A DNA stretch of 64,000 bases from NCBI GenBank assembly GCA_019914995.1, contig CM034133.1:8698495-8762494 (forward strand), read 5' to 3'. Below, piece after piece: positions 39,000-50,300 of the stretch. The number at the start of each line of letters is the position of its first letter. The first letter of the stretch is position 1. The notes under the pieces are model-generated. The model saw nothing but the letters and a program-made list of their open reading frames with translations, was not told the origin of the DNA and searched no databases. This DNA is from Acanthochlamys bracteata. Lineage: Eukaryota > Streptophyta > Magnoliopsida > Pandanales > Velloziaceae. A program made the translations under genes and the position numbers.

Positions 39000-41242
39000 C
39001 TAGTCGGCATCGGGAGAGCCACCCGGAACCAGCTGCATGGAGCATAAACATATCAGAAGTTGCCATACTTGCATTATCAAGAAAATGAAGCTTTGTAAAT
39101 CAAAGCCCCTTATTAAACAACATAATCCACAATGCTTCACCAAACAAGGCAATCCTAGAAATTGGTTCCCTAAAAGTTTTAACCCCTTAGGGTGTCAACA
39201 AACCTAAACCATTTGCACGTACAACGATCTAACTAGTCTCCCAGTCAAGGGTTCCACAGTAAGAATCACAATGTGAAAAAGTCTGAACTTACTTAGATCA
39301 GGATACACAGAACCATTGTGAACAGCGAAATACAACAACAGCAACTATGCCTATCCCACTAAAAATAGAAATAAAATCCAGTATAATAGAACACACACAG
39401 CAATGGTTGTGAAGTAAAGTACAAGACTGATAGTGATGGCAAGTCTTAGAAAAAACTATAAAATATAGGTGATATGAGCTAACTTCGCTTTCCATATAAT
39501 TATTCAAAAGATTCAAAGTGAAAGACTAAACCAACCAGCCTACATACAGAAACCAAATTCCATGGAAGCCTATAGAACTCAAGTTCCATGAAAGGAATTT
39601 ACTGCATCAAATGTGAAAAAAAGGTTCAATAGTAACTTACAATCGCTATGTTGTTCCCGTTAAGCAGGATCTGGTCAAGCTTTGTAATTCGACGGCCTTC
39701 AGCAGTAATTTCACTGCAACAAAGACCAAATGTGTCGGCATATTGAAATAACAAAAGCTACGCTGTGAGCTAAGAACTATACCTCAGTATGCACACGAAA
39801 AAAACACAAAGAATAAGAAAATAACCACGAAAATTCAAAAGGCTAGATACTAGTAAGTACATAAATAATAGACCTAGGACCAGTAAAATTATGTAAGAAG
39901 TTTCAGACAAACAAACTAAAACAGTGCCATGCAATGTCTAGATTTCAGATGTACTTCCATACTATGATCAACATCCAGAAACATATTCAATATAAATTTC
40001 ACCACACAAAGAAACCTTAATGCACCATTTAAGAAGGCAGTTTTCCATTTGAAGTACGACTTCAATCATTCATCTCTTAACAGGCTACCACAACATATTG
40101 AACATGGCTAAAGCACTATCCAAGTGAACCTAAGGAAACTTTCAGCATGGCAGCCAACAGTTGGAGTGAACACCATTCAGGTAATCTGGAGCAATGGTGG
40201 TTGATATCCATGAAACACTTGGAGCTACATGACTCAGTAATTGTGTATTGGCACTAAATTGCTAAAAGAGGTAAGTATTGCTACTACGCCTAGCGTAGTA
40301 AACAAGTGGTTGGAAGTGTGTTTTCCCGTTCTTTGGAAGATTAAAGTGTGTTTAGAAGAAGAATTGGAATGGACTGTGCTAGGGAGAAGCAAAAGGTTGA
40401 AAGCTGGACAAACGGCCAAGGGGATTCTTGAACATCTCAAAGCTGATGAGCATCTTACAAAATTTATTGATTAAAATTGGTAAATTCAGTTCAAAGAGAT
40501 GCAAATAAAAAACATTCATATCTCAACTCAATCAAAGCGTTTAGAAGATGATTACTGCTCGATAAATTGATGAAAGAAATTAAGACTACCTAACATCCTC
40601 CAGAGATACACAACCATCATATGATTAACTATATCACATACAACTTCCAAAAGATAGAATGAAAAAAATGCCCCTCATAACCCGATCCAAAACAAAACTT
40701 TGAGGATGCTTGCGACTTAAATTAATCAGCCATAGGAACTATCATACTCTAACTCAATGCCTATTTTATTAAAAAAAGGTCCACTATTTAAATACAAACT
40801 TGAACATCGAGTTTCAATATCGCTACTAGGAAAAAAGCAGATTCGAGTTTGAAATTAAACACTCCAACACTACCATAACAAAACACAGTATAAAACATAA
40901 CCATACCAAAAGCACTACTAGATTCCAAATTCACATAAATCATAACTAAATTAAAGTTTTCTTGACTTCTTGAGAAATCATACTACTCAGTAACATCTTC
41001 AAGAACCATGTTAAAACATCAAATCCCTTCAGCTTCCAACAAGCTCCTTGTCTCCCTTCATTATGACCCATATCTTCGATCCAATGCAACGATCAATCAA
41101 CTCTAATCAACACCAAACAAGAAAAACAAAATTTTCATCAACAAAGTGAAAAATTACGCAAATAAATTAAATTAAAATGGAAAACCGGTGATTGATTGAG
41201 ATACAAACCTGATGGGAGGAGTTGAGAAGGATTGTGTGACAT
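39000..41242 (-). CDS. LSM5: U6 snRNA-associated Sm-like protein LSM5, exon 2 frame-disrupted
   Basis: LSM5 is part of the LSM1-7 ring (cytoplasmic mRNA decapping) and the LSM2-8 ring (U6 snRNP). Exons: 41209-41242, 40984-41102, 39641-39713, 39000-39032. Exon 1 encodes MSHNPSQLLPS; exon 2 gives ELIDRCIGSKIWVIMKGDKE; exon 3 gives YEITAEGRRITKLDQILLNG and NNIAI; exon 4 ends LVPGGSPDAD. In exon 2 the reading breaks after KELVG: one base is missing near 41034/41033 and four near 41018-41013, just where a conserved Sm-fold GFDVYVN stretch is expected. The frame returns at NMVLEDVTEY. Adding back five bases would give 87 aa, as in the family (~88). As written, the net change is not a multiple of three, so the gene would be non-functional unless the deletions are sequence errors. 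Confidence 0.85.
40080..40474 (+). pseudogene. Unidentified coding-like fragment antisense in an LSM5 intron
   Basis: A frame from about 40155 (reading MAANSWSEHHSG...) runs to a stop at 40254-40256. A second frame runs from 40241 through VVNKWLEVCFPVLWKIK and LKAGQTAKGILEHLKADEHL to a stop at 40472-40474. Composition and residue pattern look more protein-like than the surrounding intron. Together they could be a frameshifted gene fragment, but I do not recognise the family and it may be chance. Confidence 0.25.
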
Positions 41243-41942
41243 GATTATGATCAAAAAATCCGAACTTTAATTGAGTTGAGGGAGAGCGACAGAGACGAAG
41301 AAGAGAGAGCAACACAGCACAGGACTGAGAGAAGTGGAGCTGATTGGGCTCTGCTTTGAGCCATAGTTCGATATTCTTAGTGGGCCTGCTAGTATTGGAA
41401 TTTGGCCCGCAGAGCCCTTACATTCTCTTTCTTTTATATAAATTTCAATTTGTGGGGATGTTAAAAAATGCTAATTAAAATAATTTTTTGAAACAAAAAT
41501 ATTTTAAAAAATAAATTTTATTTTATTATTTTTAAAATAATAATAATACGTAATAATAAAATATTAAGACGTAGATTTTTATATATTTTTTAAAAATTTA
41601 AAAAATTTGTAAAATATTATATAAAACTTATTAAAAATTTTAAAATAAAAATTTAAAAGAAAGAAGTTGAAAAGTATAAATAATAGAAGAATTTTCATTT
41701 TATAATTCACCATGTTTCAATTTTTTTATATTGTATTAAAAATAATTAGACTGAATTATTCCATTACATTAGTTGTAATTCCTTTTTTGAAAATTATTAA
41801 TTACTCAAATTATTCAAAATTTTTGCTGACCGTTTTAGTTACTATAATTAAACAAAAATCACCATTCTCTTTCTTCTTCTTCATAAGAACTTGTCCACTT
41901 GAATAAATCTCCATTAAAATCTTCGCAAAATCTCCGAGAAAA
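41243..41942. promoter_or_regulatory. Divergent promoter interval LSM5 / LOB-domain gene
   Basis: TGGGCT at 41345-41350 and TGGGCC at 41381-41386 lie about 100-140 bases before the LSM5 ATG. These are site II-type elements common in plant housekeeping promoters, and a ttggcccgc follows at 41402. The half nearer the LOB gene is AT-rich and contains a diverged MITE copy (41455-41680). Confidence 0.55.
41455..41680. mobile_element. Diverged Tourist-like MITE (relative of 58438-58675)
   Basis: The block begins ggggatgtt, then tgctaattaaaa and ttttttgaaa, then acgtagattttt. This is the same order seen on the minus strand of 58438-58675 (ggggatgtttgggagtgctt, ttttttgaaa, acgtagaattttt). It ends aaagaaagaagttgaaaag, like the other element's reversed end. 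No clear 3-bp target duplication remains. Confidence 0.45.
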
Positions 41943-42489
41943 ATGTTGAAGAATAATTTCAAGAGATGTGCTGCATGCAAGCATCTGAGAAGAGGATGCG
42001 CCGAAGATTGCATTTTATATCCATATTTCCCTGCAAGCGATGAGTTTAGATTTCTTTGTGTTCATAAAATCTTCGGAGCTAGTAACGTTACCATAATGCT
42101 CAAGGTAACAGAAAAACATGCATCTCATGATCCTTACCAAAATCTTTCCATTATTTTCAAAGGTATTTGGTTGTTAGTTATAGATAAGAAATTTTGCTTA
42201 TTTCGAACTTGTTTTTGGACAGAAATTACCACTTCACGAACGAGCAGCTGCTGCAGAATGCATGGCACTAGAGGCAATCTATAGAGTCGAATACCCGGTA
42301 CATGGGATCGCCGGAGTAGTCAGTCTTCTACTGCAAGAGATTCTAAAAACAGAGCGTGAGCTTGCTGAAACTCAGTCTCAGATAATAGCCATGCATATGC
42401 AAAGACAGCAACTGCACCAGCAGGGGAACAGTGATGCCTGCAACTTTGAACACATGTTCAGAGGAGTTCTTCAGTTTCAGGAAAGATAA
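41943..42489 (+). CDS. LOB-domain (LBD) transcription factor, class I, LBD23/24-like
   Basis: LBD proteins are plant-specific nuclear DNA-binding factors. Exons 41943-42104 and 42223-42489 give 142 aa. The zinc-binding CX2CX6CX3C motif is present at residues about 9-23 (CAACKHLRRGCAEDC). It is followed by YPYFPASDEF, the GAS block around VHKIFGASNVTIMLK with the usual intron position, and EYPVHG (the proline of the DPV motif is kept, the aspartate is not). The class I coiled coil follows from VVSLLLQEILKTERELAETQ. The KRCAACK start and short length resemble LBD23/24 of Arabidopsis; that assignment is from memory. A complete, unbroken frame in a region where its neighbours carry indels is noteworthy. 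Confidence 0.88.
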
Positions 42490-42880
42490 ATACAGAGTGG
42501 TATACATCACAGTATCACACACTTGTAATGCTTCTCAACCAAAATGAAATTATACAAGAATTTTCTGCAGAGAATACAATTGTGATTTTAGATTTAATCA
42601 TATGTTGCTACAGTAGTACATATTACTAATTAAATTTACAAGATTAATTTATTCATAATGTCAGTATGTCGGGGTTTTATTCAGGAAAAACTTTCGAAGG
42701 CATAACAATTAATACAAGTGATGTTCGTATTAACTTCCTCAGTTTCCACAAGCTTCAGCATTTGAAATTCTTTGGCTGGAAACTCAGAACAAGTGAACCA
42801 TTTAAGCTGAAACAGCTATAGGACTTGGTGAAAATTCAACTAGTGGAGTATCCAAAACTCCTCGGACGTGGAAGAAATTA
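42490..42880. other. Convergent 3' interval LBD / AP2-like gene
   Basis: This 391-base spacer must contain both 3' ends. It is AT-rich, with no coding frame on either strand. Confidence 0.5.
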
Positions 42881-45800
42881 TCATGTTGGAGGGAAGAAAT
42901 TTGTCCAAAAACCCGGATCTTGTGGATCAATGGGATTCCAGTTAGCTCTTGATGGTACAGGAAGGAAAGGTGTGAACGTGTATGGTGGTGCTCTTTGCAC
43001 GGCCAACGCATCCGACCCTGATGTAACTCCTGTGCTCTCAACTACACCAGCAAACAACGTTTGGACTTTTGAATGTTCGGCATCCTTACTGCTAGCAACA
43101 TTCTTGTTTTCACTTAGACTCTCTTCGAAGTTCTTAAAGGCAGATGACCGTGATAAAATATCACATGCAGACAAACCATGTGCCTCAGACTTTTCTTTGT
43201 GATTTATCCCAAGGGAAGGAAGCCTGTAAGGTTCCGTTGTTCCTCTGCAGGTTTGCAAAGATTGGAGCTCCCTATCAATATCTTCTGAATTAGGAACCAA
43301 TGGTTTCTTCGGCATCCACCACCTGATATAGTTAGTTAGGTCTATTTTCCTCTCCATGCCAAACCCGCTAGCATATTTTTCTTCCAGTACAGCATCTCCT
43401 CCTGTACCTTACAACAAAGAAATTTATAAATCCCACATGTTCATATGAAAATAAGTTAATCTCAGATTCCAACGTATACTTACTACAAGCAACGTTGTTC
43501 AAATATGAATTTCCAAGCATCTGGCCAACTGATCCATCCCAACGATTACCTTGAAGCTGTCTAATTAATAAAATGCAGGGGAATCACACATCTGAGCCAA
43601 GCATACAGAATTATATCTAGATTTAGAAAAGATGTGGAAAGGAAAAACTATTAATTTCATAGGCTGAGCTGCAGTTACAATCCTTTTATGCACAGATGTC
43701 ACTGTGGACTCAAACAAGTTCAAGTTTCTGACTATCAAAATTTGTAGTTTACTCCATCCTATAACTTTATCTCTCTTTTCTTTTTCTTGATGTAAAAGTC
43801 TCTTAGTAAAAGCATTCCTAGAAAAAGTCGGACTTTAAAATTCATATCCAAGCCAAGTAACGAGGAGAAAGAAAGACTCTAAATCCGCATGTTGGGATGT
43901 TGAACATAGAATGGCCCAGCTTTCTGTCTTTTATCCATGTTAAGTACCACACACCAATACATCCTGGTTGCTGATTAGTGTAGAACCAAGATGCTTGACT
44001 GATTTTCAGCTGGACGCTTTGTTAGAACAATTCTAGCAGCCCTATTAGTGTAGGGAACATCATCGGAATCTGTGTTACAGTGGAAGACCCACCCTTCCTT
44101 GATTATTCTTCTGAACAGCTTGCATTGTGTACAAGCAAATCCTTGTCCCTTCAAATCAATGACCAACTAAACAAATCCAACCTAAGACAAATTTCTCTGA
44201 TGTTGAAGCACATTTGGATATTTGGCAGTAATTCTTTAGAAAATTAGTTCATAGCAAGAACATCATAAGACTAATCTTGGTTCTAGACATCAAAATTACA
44301 GTGTTTTCCATAATACAAGAGAAGCCATTTTGTCAGTAGATGGGAAGTAGTGGAAGAAAACAAAAAAAAAATGAAAAGTAAAAGTAAAAAGGACAAGTTG
44401 ATTTGAGTAAAATAATTACTTAATGCAGTAAGACACTTTCGATAATGTCCAATCTAAATTAGATATAAAAGCGAAGTACCTTGCTATTCCACGATACTTT
44501 GGAAATCCTCTGGAGAAGGCACTACTTTTTCTGAGGAATAAAAATGCAATAGTAAATTTACTGAAATAATAAAACCAACAGCACATCATAGGTACAGATT
44601 CATGCCTTCTAAGAGAAACAAGGTAATCTTCCTTTGAAAACATTTGCATCTCTTCCAGGTCTCTTGAATAATCACTAACCTGAACATGAATGAGTAGAGA
44701 GCTTGTAGAATACGTGAAAAGATAAGTGCTTGCTAAAAGAACTCACTTCACATTCTGAAAGTAAAATTAATCAGACAGTTTGAAGGATAAAGATGTCAAC
44801 TCTGGCTCTGGCTTGACGAATAGAGATACTAGGTTCATTTTCGTGCCGTTAACATCTTAATGTTACAATTGTTTGCAACTAAGTTTACATATAAAAGAAT
44901 AAGATTCTCACAGGGAAGTTAATCAATGTCCCAGCTCCCCAATATTTTAAAGCAGCAAGATCATAGGCTCTGGCAGCTGCTTCTTCATCATCATAAGCAC
45001 CTGCCATTAAGAAGCCAGAAAGGGAGGAATCATAAACAAGTCTTAAATGAAATAATCCAAACTGAATCAGAGTGCAAGCAGAAATGGCATACCTAAGTAT
45101 ACTGGATGGACCAATCATCATAAACGCATGCAACCAGTTGCATGCACCAAAGATACATTAGGATAGATGTAAAAACTAGTAAGTGAACAAGTTCTTGCAA
45201 GCAATCCAAAGGACAAAGAACTGATAAATTGAACCACACACAGACATGGTTTGGTAGTGTACCTTGTTTTCCTTTCTTATTCTGATTTTGGTTCCAGGTA
45301 CTTTTATCCCAAAGATGTGCCTCATAACGGCCAGTCCACCTATGCCTATATCATCCCAAGAATTTGGCCAATTTGCAGAATTAATAGTTATACAATACAA
45401 CTAAAAGAGAAAAACGCACAACAAGACCACTGGGTAACCATTGAGCATCTTTTCTCCACAAAAAAAAAAAAGTAAGTGCAAAAATAGAGGTACGGATTAA
45501 GATGATAAAGTCATTCCTTTCACTCTAGCAATACAACCACATTAAGACAACCACAACAGTCAAACCCATATGAAAGCAATGTACCATCAATATTTGATCC
45601 TTAGTATTATAAGTTATTCCATTGACAATGTAGACCACCTTTACCAAAATCACAATAAGAAACACAGAGATTGTGTTGGGACACAACTTAGTTGGTCTCC
45701 ACATTCAATCTAACTCATAAAAAAGCAACATCTGGTGGCGTTTACAATTAAAGCTTCAATTTTTTTTCTCTTCAGTATGCAAACTACCTTCCAACTGAAT

Positions 45801-46186
45801 CCTATTTCAATTTTTTTCTTCTATAAAAAAAATTGCTGTGCTAACTTAACTAGATTATAATCACATCAAAAGCTAGAAACTTTGGTTTTTTACTGCTCAG
45901 GATCATCAACTACTTTCGACCGCAAACAAACAAAACAGACCACTAGAAATCGCAACTTTTGGCCAGATTACCGGGTGACACCGCGGTAGATTGAGCTTCG
46001 TTTGCCTGCAGTGCAAGGTGCCATTCGACTGATTCGCTCTTTTGCAGTGCAAACCCTCGCCTTCTTCATTCCCCCTGCCGCCACCGGCATTGCCACCGCC
46101 GCAGCTGGACGTTTTATTTCCGTTACACTTCCGCCGCTTCCCATATCTCCGCCGCCCGAAGATGTAATCCCCGCCGTTGAGTCCAT
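42881..46186 (-). CDS. AP2-like ethylene-responsive transcription factor (At2g41710 type)
   Basis: This is a nuclear DNA-binding factor of the AP2/WRI1-like branch. Exons: 45972-46186, 45263-45345, 45093-45101, 44912-45000, 44606-44679, 44480-44530, 43484-43560, 42881-43407. The sum is 1,125 bases, 374 aa. Before the domain lies [20 protein letters not shown]. The first AP2 domain runs [55 protein letters not shown] and [14 protein letters not shown]. The family's 9-base micro-exon encoding VYL is at 45093-45101. The second AP2 domain is degenerate ([20 protein letters not shown]). The C-terminal conserved block [14 protein letters not shown] points to the At2g41710 group. Intron 5 has a GC donor (AGAAG then gcatga), required by frame. 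In Arabidopsis this gene lies close to NTRC, as here. Confidence 0.93.
43975..44166 (-). other. Unidentified open frame inside an AP2-gene intron
   Basis: A 63-codon frame in the 919-bp intron between 43561 and 44479 lies on the same strand as the host gene. It has a CX2C ([17 protein letters not shown]) and the segment [20 protein letters not shown]. Composition is richer in G+C than the flanking intron. I recognise no family. It could be a captured gene fragment, an unannotated alternative exon, or chance. Confidence 0.25.
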
Positions 46187-47330
46187 TGATAGAAAAACTA
46201 CAGAACAAATTCTGCACAGAAACAGTGAGTTTTGAAATGGAGAAGCGCCACCAACAAGAGAACGGTTGAAGTTTTTCTTTCCTTCCGAATTTATTTTCCG
46301 AATCCAAATTCCGACAGAGATAAGGGTAGTTGTGGTAAATAGGGAAAGAGTGATATATGTATGTTTTAGTTATGTGAGTAGAACGCTGTCGAACGAAATG
46401 TTCGGAAGGTGAATACTTTATCTGAACGGACGATTACACATGAAAGAGTGGGCCCTGGCTGTTGAGAATCCAAAGCATAGAATGATGAGTCAACTTATGA
46501 CGTGGCATCATGTTTATCAGACTACTAATATAAAAAAATCACTGACTCCCTAATTTACATAATCAGGCAACAATTACAAAATTAGCACACCAAGGCCTCT
46601 ACCTTTATAGTGTCGATATCAGATCACAAATATAGGAATTAGCATATTACGGCCCCTATCATTAATTTTAGCACATTCGGCTCTCAAATACTATTTCGTT
46701 AATAAACTATTGTCATAATAAGGCAAGGCATGTAATATACATTTTAGCAGAGACGCTAAATTTTCTATGACAAGACCTGTGACAAAAAGGTTTTTAGGTC
46801 AGACCAAAAACATTTGAATTGGCAGATACCATCCTTTAACATAAACTTTACCAAGATAAGGCCTCACATTTTGATGTTTATATAAAGTTTATCATGATCA
46901 ACCCTCCAATATAAAACTTATCCAGATAAAGCCTCTTATTTGAATATTAGTATGACCAGGCTTTCCATATAAAATATTAGCGAGATCAGGTCTTTAATGG
47001 AATTCTTTAAGTTACAGGAGCGGGCTTAGAATAGAATATTAGCGTGTTCAGGCCTTCATTAGTAATTCGTTTAGTAATTCGTTTAATTTACATAAACAGA
47101 GTTTATATAATTAATAGCATGTTTCTATGTTTACAACAAAAGGCCGATAAAATAATTTTTCACAGCCCATACTTGTCCTTCCCTCCTCTTTCAGTTCTCT
47201 CACTGGTACCAATAAATTAAAAAGCCCACCTTTTCATTCTCTTCTTTCCAAACTTAAAACCTTCTCTTTTATCCAAACAATAACAATAAGCAACAAACAA
47301 CAATCTTTCCTCTCTGTCTCTCCGGCGATC
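46187..47330. promoter_or_regulatory. Divergent promoter interval AP2-like / plastid L1, with degenerate repeats
   Basis: The interval holds both 5' UTRs. TGGGCC lies at 46449-46454. From about 46575 to 47065 a loose motif of the form ttagc-N6-aggcct recurs (46581, 46637, 46666, 46845, 46918, 46944, 46973, 47039), giving a degenerate tandem array. A CT/TC-rich leader precedes the L1 ATG. Confidence 0.5.
46575..47065 (+). repeat. Degenerate tandem array of ttagc...aggcct-like units
   Basis: Units such as attagcacaccaaggcctct, ttagcatattacggcccct, ttaccaagataaggcctcac, ttatccagataaagcctct, ttagcgagatcaggtcttt and ttagcgtgttcaggccttc recur at irregular 30-100 base spacing, all in one orientation. 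Divergence is high, so the number of units (about eight) is approximate. Confidence 0.45.
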
Positions 47331-50300
47331 ATGTCCGTCACCACTCCGACCAGTACCAACTTCTCGGCGCTGCACTTGGCTTTTCACAATAGCTGTAGTT
47401 CAAAACCTATTCTTCATTTCACCCTCCCCTTCAAAACCCAACCTTTGTCTCTCCATCTTTCTCCGGCTTCGTTTGTTTTCACTCATAGAAGGTTTCGGAT
47501 TTCGATTGTGAAAGCTGCTGCCGTGGCTGACCCTAAGCTTGAAGAAGAAGAACAACAACAGGAAGAAGGTACTGTGGGCCCTACTGATGCTGCTGCATCA
47601 ACTCCACCGGCGCCAACTAAACCCAAGACTGGAAAAGCTGCACTACCGCTCAAGAGAGATAGAGTAAGCAAGTGATGGTAGTAACATGATTGATTAATTC
47701 ATGATCTACTAAAAGTTTGCGTGGATTTTGTAGGAGTTTGTTATTCATGTACCCTTAACTGTTGGCAAAACTTAAAAATTTTGGTTAGTCCATGGTTGAT
47801 TTACTGAAACAGTATCTTTGAGGTTTGTTAGTCGGATTCACTGAAATGTTGGAAAATTTAAAAGATTGAGTTAGTTCGCAATCAAGTTGAGCTATCTTTT
47901 ATGAATTTTTGGTACACCAAGTATTTTGCCATAGTAATTCATGAAATCATAGAGCAACTCATGATATCATCAACAAATGAATATGATTTGTGCGATTAAT
48001 GTTGACGTTTCCCTTCGTTATCTCCGAGTAGGTTCTTTTGAATTGAATATATTTGTCTCTTACCATTAATTTGGAAACACCATGTTGCAACTATGCTGTT
48101 TAGCAAGTTTATGGTTTCGTATGTTACCATAACTCATCTGAAATTTGATATTGATTGCATTAGACAAGATCAAAGCGGTTCCTAGAGATTCAAAAGCTGA
48201 GAGAGAACAAGAAAGAGTACGATGTACCAACAGCAATATCCCTGCTGAAGCAGACGGCGAACTCCAAGTTTGTGGAGTCGGTAGAAGCTCATTTCTGCCT
48301 CAACATTGATCTAAAGTACAACGACCAGCAGCTGAGAGCCACGGTGCACTTCTGTCACTCTCCTTCCTTTCATTTGATAAGAAATTTAGGAGGGAGCATC
48401 ATTTCTTAAATTGCCGTGTTGTTTCTTCTTTGTAGGTGAATTTGCCGAAGGGAACTGGTCAGACAGTGAAAGTGGCAGTTCTTGCCCAAGGTGAGATTTG
48501 CTATGCAAATGACACTTGAACCTCACAACAAAGTCTTTGATAGAAGAATGGCCTTAAGGGGACTTGTTCGATATTAAAGTTATGTGAATGACCTTTTGAG
48601 AATCAACTTTAAATGGCTCTCACCAGCCAGTATTTCTTCTCCAAAATGATCCAGAGTACATAGCATAACTCAAGTTTCTAGATTTATCTGCAATGAGTAG
48701 AAAGGTGAAAGCCTTGAAGGAACTCGCACTCACATCTGTGTCTCAGAGAGGGTTTTATAGAGATTTCCGTTAACAATATTTTTGAGAATTGTTTGTCTTT
48801 GTTTATACTGCATCGCTGGAAATGAATATGGAAGGTGAGAAGGTTGATGAAGCAAAGAATGCTGGAGCTGATATTGTCGGTGGAGAAGACTTGATTGAAC
48901 AAATTACGGGAGGATTGATGGACTTTGATAAACTCATTGCGTCTCCAGATATGATGCCCAAGGTATACCCTTTTTTTTTATAAATATTGATGATAATTAT
49001 TTTTATGAAGATGGTTTATGGTGAGCATGCATAAGAACCAATCTCATTAATAACTCACTATTTTGATGTAGTTTTGTGTCTAGTGAAACTTCTCATCTAC
49101 ATGCTTACTTTTTGTTAGACCAACTTCATACAAGGAGTTCCTAACTGGTAAATTTATACATCAAGTTATAATACTTTACTTGGTAAAATTCTTCTTGGAA
49201 CCCTAATTTTTCTTGATTTATAGCTGTGGATTTAGGTTCTACTTGTGAAAATAGTCCCACATTGAAATTTTGGATTGAGATGTTGGGTGTTATATTGATT
49301 GGGCACTCTTATCTCAATAGCTAGCTTTTGGGGTGTTGGTTCTATCCAGTTTGTTAACACCATAGTTGTCAGACCCGGACCGACCCATCCGGATCGATCC
49401 GAAACTGTCGATCCGGACGGTAAACTGGTCCGGGTTTACAAAAAAACCGTTTATACAATCGACCCGTTTCGACCCGAGTTGACATGTTCTGACCCGCTTC
49501 AACCCGGTCGATCCGCCTGCTCGGGTCAAATCGGGTTGAAAAAATTTTAAAAAAATTAATTAAAAAATTTTAAATTGATGATATATTTAATGCAAAAATA
49601 ATTATTAATAGCCCTATGTTGAAAAATGATATGTAGTTTAGATTTAGTATTTGGATGTGATAATGCAAAAAATATAATTGATTATTTTTTATTTGCAAAT
49701 ATCAAGTATTAGTGATTTTTGAATTTTTTATATTGTAAAATATTTAAACTCAAATATGTATACCTAAAAAAGTTAATTATATCTCTTTTATGATTTATCT
49801 ATTTTATGGTTTTATTTTTTTCTAATCTCCTAATTTATTTATAAATTTTAGTTATTATTATTATTGTTGGTGGTGGCAATTATGGTGGGAATATTTCAAT
49901 TTTTGCAGTGATTATTATTGCTGTTGTTGTTGATAGTAATGACATAATAAAAATACTCTAATTTTTTGTTATGATTGCTATAGCTATTATTATTGGTAAT
50001 GTCATTAGCAGTAAATTTTTTACTATAATTATTATTATTAGTTAAAAATACTTTAATATTATTGACCCGACAGTTCAACCGGTTGACCCGACGGTTCACG
50101 GTTGGGTTCAACCCGAGAACCGTGACCCGGACAGTTTTCCAGTTCGATGTCCGGTCCGGTTCTTACAACTATGGTTAACACGGTATTAGAGTAGGCCGTT
50201 TGCAGTGACTCTTGGGGTGGAGCCTAATAGCACGTAGATGTCTGTCTGGCTATACAATGGGGTGTGGAGGGGAGCAAATGCGTCCTAATCCTGACGCCAG

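Noticed and set aside
42825-43202. Open frame of 125 codons on the plus strand
   Set aside because: It is antisense to the last exon of the AP2-like gene, whose sense product has clear family motifs.
49299-49550. Open frames on both strands across 49.3-49.55 kb
   Set aside because: They lie across the TRIM LTR and the CCGG-rich end of the hAT MITE; no protein similarity.
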